The notes: a model not told the origin generated them from the letters alone. Counted from the first letter of the stretch, positions 1-5,881 are shown. The stretch is DNA of 9,365 nucleotides from a bacterium (GCA_021813835.1 JAKAJJ010000022.1:1-9365), one strand, 5' to 3'. Made by a program: numbers and translations.

Positions 1-2
1 CC

Positions 3-515
3 GACGTCCTCGTGCTCGGCAACGGCGCCGGCGTGCGAAGCGCGACCGTCGCGCTCATGCGGAAGCTCATGCGCTGGCCCGGCCCGAAAGTCATCGATGC
101 CGACGCGCTCAAAGCGCTCCGCAAAGGAGCCGTCGATAATGCGATACTGACGCCGAATGAAGGTGAATGGGAACGGCTCGCCCGCATGAACAGCGTTCCG
201 GAACTCCTTTCGCGCGACATCGTTATCGTCAAGAAGGGCGTGCCGACGGAGATCCTCTCCCGCACGAAGACCTATCGCCAGCCGCGCACGAACGCCGGTC
301 TTGCGAAGGCTGGCGCCGGCGATGTGCTCGCAGGGCTCTGCGCCGGTTCCCTCGCGCGCGGGGCGTCGCTCTGGGACGCGGCGAGGGAGGCGACGGCGAC
401 GGGTAATACGATCGCGGACCTGCTCGCGAAAAAGAAGAAGGGATACTATTTCCTCGCGAGCGACCTCGCGGAGGAGCTTCGGAAGAACAGGTGTCTTTCC
501 GCCGCGAAGCGTTAG
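3..515 (+). CDS. nnrD: NAD(P)H-hydrate dehydratase (ADP/ATP-dependent), 3' part
   Basis: Ribokinase-like enzyme of the CARKD/YjeF C-terminal family. It dehydrates the damaged cofactors NADHX and NADPHX back to NADH and NADPH using ADP or ATP. The reading frame is open to the left edge, so the N-terminus is missing. Visible family landmarks, in order, are DVLVLGNGAG at the left edge (family usual: a GPGLG-like turn), VIDADAL, LTPNEGEWERL (family usual: TPHxGE), and the anionic-hole and catalytic motif AGAGDVLAG. The substitutions GNGAG and NEGE are mild variants, and the GxGD core is intact. The gene ends with TAG 19 nt before dgkA. Whether an NnrE epimerase domain is fused upstream, as in E. 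coli YjeF, cannot be seen. Family assignment is firm; the epimerase fusion status is unknown. Confidence 0.88.
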   Translation, partial: DVLVLGNGAGVRSATVALMRKLMRWPGPKVIDADALKALRKGAVDNAILTPNEGEWERLARMNSVPELLSRDIVIVKKGVPTEILSRTKTYRQPRTNAGLAKAGAGDVLAGLCAGSLARGASLWDAAREATATGNTIADLLAKKKKGYYFLASDLAEELRKNRCLSAAKR

Positions 516-519
516 GGTA

Positions 520-525
520 TATACT
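520..525 (+). promoter_or_regulatory. -10-like box TATACT upstream of dgkA
   Basis: TATACT lies inside TATATACT (518-525) and ends 9 nt before the dgkA ATG at 535. A start site 6-8 nt after the box would leave almost no 5' UTR. No convincing -35 hexamer and no Shine-Dalgarno sequence precede the ATG. Inferred from position and from the same layout at seven other genes in the window. Confidence 0.5.
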
Positions 526-534
526 GCTCCGCAT

Positions 535-882
535 ATGCTGCAGCGATTCTTCAAGGGGCTGTCCTATGCGTTCACCGGGCTTTCGCTCGCGTGGCGGGAG
601 GAGAGCAATTTCAAGATCGAGGTCGTCTGCGCGGTGCTCGCCATCGCGCTCGGCGCGACCGTCCAGCTCTCTGCAGTCGAGTTCGCGCTCGTCGCGATCG
701 CCATCGGTATTGTCCTCGCCGCCGAAGCTTTCAATACGGCTCTCGAAGAGCTGTGCGACAAACTCGAGACGGACCATGATCCGCGCACCGCTCGGATCAA
801 GGATCTCGCCGCCGCCGCAGTGCTCATTGCCGCCGCCGCCGCGCTCGCCGTCGGCTTATTCATATTCATCCCGCACTTATGA
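535..882 (+). CDS. dgkA: DgkA-family lipid kinase (undecaprenol or diacylglycerol kinase)
   Basis: Small integral membrane kinase of 115 residues, the usual size of the family. It phosphorylates undecaprenol (Gram-positive type) or diacylglycerol (proteobacterial type) with ATP at the cytoplasmic membrane face. Conserved features are the N-terminal amphipathic segment, the REESNFKIE motif at residues 21-29, and EAFNTALEELCDKL at residues 64-77, which carries the acidic and Asn residues of the active site. Three hydrophobic segments are apparent, at about 30-47, 48-66 and 92-112. The last is very Ala-rich, from GCC runs in the DNA. The ATG at 535 was chosen because homology begins immediately after it and it follows a -10 box. 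The stop codon overlaps the PAP2 start as ATGA. Pairing with a PAP2 phosphatase favours a role in undecaprenyl-phosphate or phospholipid turnover; the substrate cannot be decided from sequence alone. Confidence 0.9.
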   Translation: MLQRFFKGLSYAFTGLSLAWREESNFKIEVVCAVLAIALGATVQLSAVEFALVAIAIGIVLAAEAFNTALEELCDKLETDHDPRTARIKDLAAAAVLIAAAAALAVGLFIFIPHL

Positions 883-1430
883 TGTTACAGACTATCGTTT
901 CAGCCGATATGTGGTTCGAGAACCTGATGCTCGCCGTCCGCACACCGCTTATGGTGCGCATGTTCGAGGCCGTGACGTTCTTCGGGGAACCGACCACTAT
1001 CATCGGGTTCGCGGGGATTGTCGGGCTCACGCTGCTCTACCTGCCGCGCGGGCGGGCATTCGTCGTCGGATTCGTCGCAACGCTCGCCGGGGCCGCGGCG
1101 ACGGGGTTCGCTTTGAAAGATATCGTCAAGCGCGCGCGGCCGGACGGCCTCATCCCTGCGATTCACGAGACCGGCTTCTCATTCCCGAGCGGGCATGCGA
1201 CCGGGTCGATGGCGTTCTACGGCTTCACCGCTTTCATACTCTGCAGATGGTACCCGCGTTATGCGAAAGCGATCGTGGCGGCGACGACGATAATAGTCTT
1301 AGCTATCGGTTTCAGTCGGCTCTACCTCGGCGCGCATTTCCCGAGCGATGTCATCGCGGGCTATCTGCTCGGCGGGGTGTGGGTGTTCATCGGCATCAAG
1401 ATCGCCGGGAGGCGTCAGGATCCGAAGTAG
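879..1430 (+). CDS. PAP2-family membrane phosphatase
   Basis: Membrane protein of 183 residues of the phosphatidic acid phosphatase type 2 superfamily, which removes phosphate from lipid phosphates or pyrophosphates (undecaprenyl-PP, PGP, PA) outside the membrane. All three signature motifs are intact: K80-x6-R87-P88 (KDIVKRARP), P103-SGH106, and S146-R-x5-H153-x3-D157 (SRLYLGAHFPSD). His106 and His153 are the expected catalytic pair. Hydrophobic segments at about 38-54, 60-80, 108-123, 130-146 and 156-175 fit the PAP2 fold. The start overlaps the dgkA stop by 4 nt (ATGA; a second ATG follows at once), so the two are translationally coupled and probably handle the same lipid carrier. The 3' end overlaps the oppositely oriented uracil phosphoribosyltransferase gene by 16 bp. 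The exact substrate is not determinable. Confidence 0.9.
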   Translation: MMLQTIVSADMWFENLMLAVRTPLMVRMFEAVTFFGEPTTIIGFAGIVGLTLLYLPRGRAFVVGFVATLAGAAATGFALKDIVKRARPDGLIPAIHETGFSFPSGHATGSMAFYGFTAFILCRWYPRYAKAIVAATTIIVLAIGFSRLYLGAHFPSDVIAGYLLGGVWVFIGIKIAGRRQDPK

Positions 1431-1971
1431 CGGTCGCCGAAATCGCCGAGTCCGGGGACGATATATTTGTGCGCATCGAGCTCTGCGTCGACCGCGGCGA
1501 GGACGATATGGTCTTCCTGTATGAGGCGGGCGAGCCGCGCGAGGCCTTCGGTCGCGCCGATGACGCCGCCGAAATGAAGATTCGACGCGGCGGCGCCGCG
1601 CTCGACGAGGCGGTTCGCCGCCGCTTCGGCGGAGCCGCCGGTCGCGAGCATCGGATCGAGGATGACGACCGTGTCGCTTTCCGAGAGCGGCGGGAGATTT
1701 TCGTAGTACCAGTGCGGCGCGAACGTCCGCTCGTCGCGCTTCATGCCGAGCACGCCCACCGGCGCACCCGGGAAGGTGCGGAGCGCCGACGGCAGGAGGG
1801 CGATGCCCGAGCGGAGGATGATGACAAGGACGATGCGTTCGGGGCAGGCAGGCACGCCATGAGACGCGCGTGCATCTCCCGGATGAGCGTCTCAGCGAGA
1901 CGGTCGGATGCCGCGCGGAATTCGGCGGTGCCGATCTGCCGATCGCGGAGCATGGCAAGGAACGAATTCAT
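1415..1971 (-). pseudogene. upp: Uracil phosphoribosyltransferase, frameshifted
   Basis: Salvage enzyme converting uracil and PRPP to UMP. The N-terminal part (ATG at 1971) reads MNSFLAMLRDRQIGTAEFR, matching the usual UPRT start. The ATG overlaps the upstream stop as ATGA, supporting this start. The C-terminal part is in another frame, open from a GTG at 1855 to the TGA at 1415-1417. It holds ILRSGIAL, the PRPP loop VVILDPMLATGGS and the uracil-binding end YIVPGLGDFGDRYFG. The switch falls within about 1838-1855 at TGCC x3 on the minus strand; one more TGCC unit, or a fifth C in the CCCC run, restores one frame of about 185 residues. Even then it is about 20 residues shorter than E. coli Upp (208), missing the stretch before the ILRAG motif. 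It may be a sequencing error, a real disruption or a repeat-length variant. The GTG at 1855 could alternatively begin a 146-residue truncated protein. Confidence 0.75.
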
Positions 1972-3236
1972 GGCTTGGTACGGTGAGACCGCACATTGGT
2001 CGAGAACCAATCGCGGGCGAGCGCCGCGACCTTCTCGAGAGCGCCCGTTTCTTCGAAGAGGTGGGTGGCGCCGAGGATGACTTCCAGCTTCTTCTCGCCG
2101 GGCAGGGCAGCGAGCGCCTGCTCGTTCAGCGCGAGGACTTCCTCGTCAGCGCCGCCGACGATGAGGAGCACGGGCGCGGCGACGCTCGGGAGCGCCTCCA
2201 TCGCGAGGTCCGGCCTGCCGCCGCGCGACACGACCGCTCGCACGCGCTCCGGAGACTCTGCGGCGAAGGCGAGCGCGGCAGCGGCGCCGGTCGAGGCGCC
2301 GAAGAGCCCGAGGGCGAGCGTGCTCGTTTCCGGCTGCCGCCCCGCCCACTCGAGCGCCGCACCGAGACGCTCCGCCAGGAGGGCGATGTCGAAGCGGGTC
2401 TGGTAGTTCTCATCCTCCTCTTCGGTCAGTAGGTCGATGAGCAGCGTCGCGAAGCCGGCATCCTGCAGCTCGCGAGCGACTAGCGCATTCCTGGGCGAGA
2501 ACCGGCTGCTGCCGCTGCCATGCACGAAGACGACGAGGCCGGTCGCTTTTTCGGGTACGGCGAGTATGCCCGCAAGGACGATGCCGTCTGCGGGCGCCTC
2601 GATAGGCTTCGGCGCTGCGCGCATGAGCCGTATGACCTCTTCGTCGGAGACCTGTTCGAATCGTTCGTAATGGGCGCCGATGGCGCCCTCGAATGAGTCC
2701 GGCGGCTCGAGCGTGATGAGCTCCTCGACGCCTTCTCCCTCAAGCGCCCGCAGAGCGTCGCCCGAAGCGACCGGCACGGCGACGATGATGCGCGCCGGCT
2801 TCGACGCTTTCGCGACGCGCACTGCGAGCCGCATGGAGAGGCCGGTCGCGATGCCGTCATCGACGATGAGGGCAGTCTTTCCGGAGAGGTCGAGCGGTGC
2901 TCTGCCGTCGCGGTAGAGGTCGCTTCGACGCTTCGCTTCGGCGCGTTCGGCGGCGACTGCCGCGTGAAGCATCTTCGCGTCGAGTGCTGCGGTTTCCGCC
3001 TCATTGAAGAGGGAGGCGCCGTCGGGCGCGACGGCGCCGACGGCGTACTCGGGCTCGAAGGGGTGGCCGACTTTCCGCACAGCGATGATATCGAGCGGCG
3101 CCGCGAGCGCTTGGGCGACTTCATACCCCGTGACGACGCCGCCGCGCGGAAGCGCGAGGACGACGGTGTCCTTACCCGCGTAGGCCTCGAGTCTCTTCGC
3201 GAGCTGTTTCCCCGCGTCGACGCGGTCTTTGAACAT
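1968..3236 (-). CDS. Phosphoribosyltransferase / dienelactone hydrolase-like fusion protein
   Basis: Two-domain cytoplasmic protein of 422 residues. Residues 1-205 form a type I phosphoribosyltransferase domain with LPRGGV at 29-34, the RKVGHPFEPEYAVGA segment, and the PRPP loop TALIVDDGIATG (121-132). Residues 215-420 form an alpha/beta hydrolase of the dienelactone hydrolase type, with FVHGSGSSR near 237, nucleophile elbow GASTG (Ser315), GGADEEV (Asp364) and ATHLF (His392). The fusion is a known but poorly characterised architecture in bacteria; its substrates are not established. The ATG at 3236 was chosen over a longer upstream frame because homology begins at MFKDRVDAGKQLA and a TACAAT box sits 7 nt upstream. 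The stop overlaps the uracil phosphoribosyltransferase start as ATGA, so the two genes form one unit, hinting at nucleobase or nucleotide salvage. Domain calls are firm, the biochemical role is not. Confidence 0.9.
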   Translation of the reverse strand: MFKDRVDAGKQLAKRLEAYAGKDTVVLALPRGGVVTGYEVAQALAAPLDIIAVRKVGHPFEPEYAVGAVAPDGASLFNEAETAALDAKMLHAAVAAERAEAKRRSDLYRDGRAPLDLSGKTALIVDDGIATGLSMRLAVRVAKASKPARIIVAVPVASGDALRALEGEGVEELITLEPPDSFEGAIGAHYERFEQVSDEEVIRLMRAAPKPIEAPADGIVLAGILAVPEKATGLVVFVHGSGSSRFSPRNALVARELQDAGFATLLIDLLTEEEDENYQTRFDIALLAERLGAALEWAGRQPETSTLALGLFGASTGAAAALAFAAESPERVRAVVSRGGRPDLAMEALPSVAAPVLLIVGGADEEVLALNEQALAALPGEKKLEVILGATHLFEETGALEKVAALARDWFSTNVRSHRTKP

Positions 3237-3243
3237 ATCTCTG

Positions 3244-3249
3244 ATTGTA
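3244..3249 (-). promoter_or_regulatory. -10-like box TACAAT for the phosphoribosyltransferase-hydrolase gene
   Basis: On the minus strand TACAAT is followed by 7 nt (CAGAGAT) and then the ATG at 3236. There is no Shine-Dalgarno sequence, so a leaderless mRNA is inferred. The 88-bp divergent gap (3237-3324) also holds the perfect palindrome AGCCGCGGCT (3279-3288), which could be an operator between the two divergent promoters. No good -35 is visible. Confidence 0.5.
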
Positions 3250-3312
3250 TGCCTATAAAAACCGTTCAGGAGCGGAAAAGCCGCGGCTGTGGAGAAGGCG
3301 TCCGGCGTACAG

Positions 3313-3318
3313 TACCAT
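3313..3318 (+). promoter_or_regulatory. -10-like box TACCAT upstream of the DUF167 gene
   Basis: TACCAT is followed by 6 nt (GAGGGG) and the ATG at 3325. A weak -35 match, TGGAGA, lies 17 nt upstream (3290-3295). The GAGGGG directly abuts the ATG and is too close to act as a normal Shine-Dalgarno. The same hexamer precedes mreB and the candidate ncRNA, which supports its being a functional -10 in this genome. Confidence 0.45.
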
Positions 3319-3324
3319 GAGGGG

Positions 3325-3543
3325 ATGTATATAAAAGTCTTCGTCACGCCGGGCGCGAAACGGGAGAACGTCGAAGAGAAAGGGGATACGTTCCTGATAT
3401 CCGTGCGCGAGCCGGCGTCGGGGAATCATGCCAATGATCGCGTCCGCGAACTCGTGGCGCTCCGGTTCGGGCAGCCGATAGGCAAGGTGCGTATCCTGAC
3501 AGGGCACCATTCCCGCGGTAAGATGATAAGCGTTAACAGCTAG
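3325..3543 (+). CDS. DUF167 / YggU-family protein
   Basis: Small protein of 72 residues of the UPF0235/DUF167 family. Its role is not known; structures of family members show a compact alpha/beta fold. Family hallmarks seen here are the N-terminal strand YIKVFVTPGAKRENV (usual: V.P.A..d.v), the VREPASGNHANDRVRELVA segment corresponding to the family's APpveGkANkaL region, and the C-terminal KVRILTGHHSRGKMI (usual: v.ivsG..sr.K.v). The ATG at 3325 fits the homology and the -10 box; an in-frame extension further upstream adds unrelated residues. The gene ends 11 nt before the ribosome hibernation factor and probably shares its mRNA. Family call is firm despite the short length. Confidence 0.85.
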   Translation: MYIKVFVTPGAKRENVEEKGDTFLISVREPASGNHANDRVRELVALRFGQPIGKVRILTGHHSRGKMISVNS

Positions 3544-3554
3544 CGTCTTCCTTC

Positions 3555-3917
3555 ATGAACATCACTATCAAAGCTGCGCACCACGATCTGAATGACGCGA
3601 TGCGTACGCTTATCGAGGAGAAGTTTTCCGCACTCGACAAGCTCGTCGAGAATCCGAAGAACCCCGCGATGCTCTCGTGCGAGATAGAGGAATCGATTGC
3701 TGTGGAACGCGCCGGCGCGAAGTATCGTGCCGAAGGGAACCTGTCCGTCGACGGGAAGCTTTTTCGCGCCGAAGCGAACAGCAGCACGCTTGAGGGCGCC
3801 GTCGACCGCGTGCGCGATGACCTCATCCGCGAATTCCAGCACGCGCAAGGGAAGCAGAAGGGGCTCGTGAAGCGCGGCGGTGCGGCACTCAAGCGGATGC
3901 TCCGCTTCGGGGAGTAG
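3555..3917 (+). CDS. hpf: Ribosome hibernation promoting factor (HPF/RaiA, short form)
   Basis: Protein of 120 residues of the HPF/RaiA (S30AE) family, which binds the 30S decoding channel and inactivates ribosomes under stress or slow growth. Visible features are the starting strand MNITIKAAHHDLNDAMRT, a helix IEEKFSALDKLVENPKN, the strand pair around CEIEESIAVERAGAKYRAE, and a second helix AVDRVRDDLIREFQHAQGK with a basic tail. It lacks the extra C-terminal dimerisation domain of long HPF, so it resembles the short form. No clear -10 box or Shine-Dalgarno precedes the ATG. It lies 11 nt after the DUF167 stop, so co-transcription is likely. Its TAG stop is the first base triplet of a large inverted repeat (3915-4042) that probably ends the transcript. 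Confidence 0.88.
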   Translation: MNITIKAAHHDLNDAMRTLIEEKFSALDKLVENPKNPAMLSCEIEESIAVERAGAKYRAEGNLSVDGKLFRAEANSSTLEGAVDRVRDDLIREFQHAQGKQKGLVKRGGAALKRMLRFGE

Positions 3918-4042
3918 AGCCTGCCCTAAGACTCCCATCTGCGGCGTTGCAGGCCCCGATGCTCGTTCACCGTACCTCCAAGTACGGCTCACTCCGCTTC
4001 TCGCCAGCGCCTTGCATCTGGGAGGTTTTCGAACAGGCTCTA
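3915..4042. repeat. Intergenic palindromic repeat element, copy 1 (possible bidirectional terminator)
   Basis: Lies between the convergent hpf and fmt genes. Nested pairing is visible. The outer stem is TAGAGCCTG (3915-3923) with CAGGCTCTA (4034-4042), and each arm contains the stop codon of one gene. Next come CTCCCA with TGGGAG, then TGC with GCA after a 2x2 internal loop. The apex is CCGTAC with GTACGG (loop CTCCAA). The 85-bp core 3936-4020 is ungapped-alignable to 8413-8497 with 72 of 85 identical bases (counted by hand), and both copies have TTTTCG at the same offset after the core. It is likely an interspersed palindromic repeat, here also placed to stop transcription from both sides. 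Confidence 0.8.
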
Positions 4043-4879
4043 ATTTCTCTTACTAAAATCGGCGAAACTCATTTCGCGCCTCCCCTCGGGGATGACGGAG
4101 AGGACGCGGAATTCGCCTTTGGCGAATTCCGCGTTTGTGATTTTCATGCGCTTTCCGTTCTCGAAAAAGTACGTGCCGATGCCGTCGGCGTACGCGCGGT
4201 ATTTGTTCCAGTTCTCGAGAGCGGGGGCGCTGAGGTCGAGGAGGCCGTCCTCCTTCTTGAGCTTGTGCGCGCGGGTCGCGAGCGAAGCGTCTTGCGGCAC
4301 AGGAGCGATGTCGCCCGCGAGATAACCGGGGAGAGACGCGACGAGGAGCTCTGCGCCCATACTGATAAGCCGCGGGCGGAGCTCTCGCGCCGTCTCGGTC
4401 GGAGCGATAGGGGTCGATTCCTGTGCGATGATGTCGCCCGCGTCCATCTCCCTGGCCATCTTTTGGATGGTGACGCCGGTCTCGCTCTCGCCGGCGAGCA
4501 TCGCGGTCTCGAGCGGCGTGGCACCGCGGTATTTCGGCAGGAGGGAATAGTGGACGTTGATGACGCCCTTCGGAAAGGCACGGATGAGCTCTTCCGGGAA
4601 AATCTTTCCGTAAGCGACGACGAGCGCGTAGTCGCAGCCATAGGCGCGGATTGCGGCGAGAGCTTCTTCGTCGAGTTTCTCGGGCGTGAGCACCGGGAGG
4701 CCGTGCGTACGCGCAAGCGTCTTCACGGGCGACGGCGTGAGCACGAGGCCGCGGCCGCGCGGCGCGTCGGGCGAGGTTACGACGACGGCGGGAGTGAAGC
4801 CGTGCTCGATAAGCGTCGCGAGCGTCTCGCTCGCGACGGTCGGCGTGCCGAAATAAGCGAACTTAGAGGGTGCGCTCAT
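4040..4879 (-). CDS. fmt: Methionyl-tRNA formyltransferase
   Basis: Transfers the formyl group from 10-formyl-tetrahydrofolate to methionyl-initiator tRNA. The protein has 279 residues, shorter than the roughly 315 of E. coli Fmt; the shortening is in the C-terminal tRNA-binding domain. The catalytic domain is well preserved: AYFGTPTVAS at 8-17, the folate-binding motif NVHYSLLPKYRG (Asn108, His110), and MDAGDII with Asp147, matching the E. coli Asn-His-Asp set. The ATG at 4879 overlaps the end of def by 17 bp, and no separate promoter or Shine-Dalgarno is seen, so it is expressed from the def transcript. Together with Def it forms the formylation/deformylation pair of translation initiation. 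Its TAG stop forms the end of the outer arm of the repeat element downstream. Confidence 0.95.
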   Translation of the reverse strand: MSAPSKFAYFGTPTVASETLATLIEHGFTPAVVVTSPDAPRGRGLVLTPSPVKTLARTHGLPVLTPEKLDEEALAAIRAYGCDYALVVAYGKIFPEELIRAFPKGVINVHYSLLPKYRGATPLETAMLAGESETGVTIQKMAREMDAGDIIAQESTPIAPTETARELRPRLISMGAELLVASLPGYLAGDIAPVPQDASLATRAHKLKKEDGLLDLSAPALENWNKYRAYADGIGTYFFENGKRMKITNAEFAKGEFRVLSVIPEGRREMSFADFSKRN

Positions 4880-5396
4880 GGGAGATCTTGATGAGGTGTT
4901 CGGCGTGGTCGATGAAGAGGATGCCGTTCAAATGGTCGGTCTCGTGCTCGAATATCTGCGCCATGAGGCCGCCCGCGCCACGCTCGAATCGCGAGCCGTC
5001 TTCGCGGCGCGCGCGGAGGGTGACGCGCTCGTGCCGTTTCGTCGTGCCGTAGACGTCATGCACCGAAAGGCAGCCCTCGTCCATTTTCGCGCGGCGGCGG
5101 CTCGTCTTCACGATTTCGGGGTTGATGTACACCTCGTTCTCTGGCACCGGCGGCACCGGGGTCACATTCTCCTGCATGGGCGCAGGCTCGATCGTGCGGT
5201 CCTTGCGCACGATGAAGATGCGGTAGGGGACGCCGATCTGCGGTGCCGCGAGTGCGACGCCCTCGAGGAACGGGTCGAGTGCTTCCTCCATGTCGCGTAT
5301 GATGCTCGCGAGCTCAGGCGTCCCGAACAGCTCTTCCGGGACGGGCTTGGCTATCTCGCGCAGCACCGGTGCGCCGTCTTGCACGATTTCTTTCAT
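4863..5396 (-). CDS. def: Peptide deformylase
   Basis: Metalloenzyme that removes the formyl group from new polypeptides. The protein has 177 residues. All three motifs are present: GVALAAPQ at 46-53 (family GxGLAAxQ, with Val-Ala in place of the usual second Gly), EGCLS with metal ligand Cys109, and HETDH with His151, Glu152 and His155. An insertion rich in Pro (EPAPMQENVTPVPPVPENE, about 70-88) sits before the INPEI strand. The ATG at 5396 was chosen because homology starts at MKEIVQDGAPVLREIA and an extended -10 box lies 7 nt upstream; an in-frame codon further up would be inside the promoter. It is the first gene of a def-fmt operon with a 17-bp overlap. Confidence 0.95.
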   Translation of the reverse strand: MKEIVQDGAPVLREIAKPVPEELFGTPELASIIRDMEEALDPFLEGVALAAPQIGVPYRIFIVRKDRTIEPAPMQENVTPVPPVPENEVYINPEIVKTSRRRAKMDEGCLSVHDVYGTTKRHERVTLRARREDGSRFERGAGGLMAQIFEHETDHLNGILFIDHAEHLIKISHERTL

Positions 5397-5403
5397 GTTC
5401 CCT

Positions 5404-5412
5404 AATATAACA
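5404..5412 (-). promoter_or_regulatory. Extended -10 promoter TGTTATATT of def-fmt
   Basis: On the minus strand TG-T-TATATT is a good extended -10 element, which can work without a -35. It is followed by 7 nt (AGGGAAC) and the def ATG, implying a leaderless or nearly leaderless mRNA. Confidence 0.6.
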
Positions 5413-5423
5413 CCGGGAAGCAA

Positions 5424-5535
5424 CCGTGTCGCGCGCTCTTCCGGCTCCGCAGCGGTCGGCGCATTTCCTGGTCAGCTCCGCAAGGCTGCGCGGAAATGAC
5501 GCGCCGCGCTCAGCTTCGCGAGCACGTCGACACGG
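5424..5535. repeat. Large imperfect palindrome between def and the 97-residue protein gene
   Basis: The outer arms CCGTGTCG (5424-5431) and CGACACGG (5528-5535) are perfect inverse complements. Inside them CATTTCC (5462-5468) pairs with GGAAATG (5492-5498), and CAGC (5473-5476) with GCTG (5485-5488). The stretches between also show partial complementarity, such as GCGCTC against GAGCAC. Its sequence is unrelated to the 3936/8413 repeat family. It follows the stop of the minus-strand gene 5559-5852 and could act as its terminator or be a decayed palindromic repeat. No T-run follows, so intrinsic termination is uncertain. Confidence 0.6.
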
Positions 5536-5558
5536 CTGCCTCCTTTCACGAAGCGCAA

Positions 5559-5852
5559 CTACTTTTTCGGATGCTTCGTCGGGTCCAACTCCCACCAGAA
5601 GGTCTTGCTGAAATTCTTCGCCTGGCTGCATACGCTCTTCAGGTAGTAGAGGTCGGCGGTCGGGATCTGCTCGAGCACGGTGCCGAGGTGCGCCATGGTC
5701 ATGGGCGCGAGGCCGTCAGAAGCGCGTGCGTGGTTCAGGTGGCGCAGGAAGAAGCGCATCATCTCGCCGCGTTCGGTGAGCCGCTTCCGGCCTTTGGGCG
5801 CGGCCGCTACCTTTTTCTCGAATTCAGGGAGGAAGTCACCGATGGATTTCAT
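5559..5852 (-). CDS. Uncharacterised 97-residue protein
   Basis: Not recognised. The protein is charged at the N-terminus (PEFEKKVAAAPKGRKRLTER) and mainly helical by appearance. It has an aromatic C-terminal part (ADLYYLKSVCSQAKNFSKT, then FWWELDPTKHPKK) and no signal peptide or membrane segment. One Cys is present; no metal-binding or enzymatic motif was found. Evidence that it is real: codon use like the neighbours, a sensible amino-acid composition, a TATACT box 9 nt before the ATG at 5852, and no competing frame that looks like a protein. AGGA a few bases before the ATG could be a weak Shine-Dalgarno. It stands alone between two repeat-like segments. The tail with LKSVCS and FWWELDP looks like an ordered motif and might be conserved in relatives, but no function is proposed. 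Confidence 0.7.
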   Translation of the reverse strand: MKSIGDFLPEFEKKVAAAPKGRKRLTERGEMMRFFLRHLNHARASDGLAPMTMAHLGTVLEQIPTADLYYLKSVCSQAKNFSKTFWWELDPTKHPKK

Positions 5853-5861
5853 GTGTCCTTG

Positions 5862-5867
5862 AGTATA
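5862..5867 (-). promoter_or_regulatory. -10-like box TATACT for the 97-residue protein gene
   Basis: Minus-strand TATACT is followed by 9 nt (CAAGGACAC) and the ATG at 5852. The -35 region (about 5885-5890) falls inside the left terminal inverted repeat of the neighbouring element, reading TTTTCT, so the element may supply part of this promoter. Confidence 0.5.
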
Positions 5868-5881
5868 CCGCGCACAGACAA

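Noticed and set aside
1838..1855. Programmed -1 ribosomal frameshifting to join the two uracil phosphoribosyltransferase frames
   Set aside because: The site (GCC CCG) is not a classical X XXY YYZ slippery heptamer and no obvious stimulatory structure was seen, so an indel in the TGCC repeat or the C-run is simpler.
491..2080. Very long plus-strand open frame spanning dgkA, PAP2 and the antisense of upp
   Set aside because: Its translation is Arg/Ser-rich low-complexity sequence with no family motif, and it shadows well-supported genes in other frames. GC-rich DNA produces such frames by chance.
3269..3290. Palindrome AGCCGCGGCT in the divergent gap as a defined operator
   Set aside because: A 10-bp GC palindrome is weak evidence in GC-rich DNA; mentioned with the promoter but not called as a site.
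3947..4891. Plus-strand open frame antisense to fmt
   Set aside because: Fmt and Def on the minus strand have intact catalytic motifs; the antisense product is Arg/Glu-rich without any recognisable domain.
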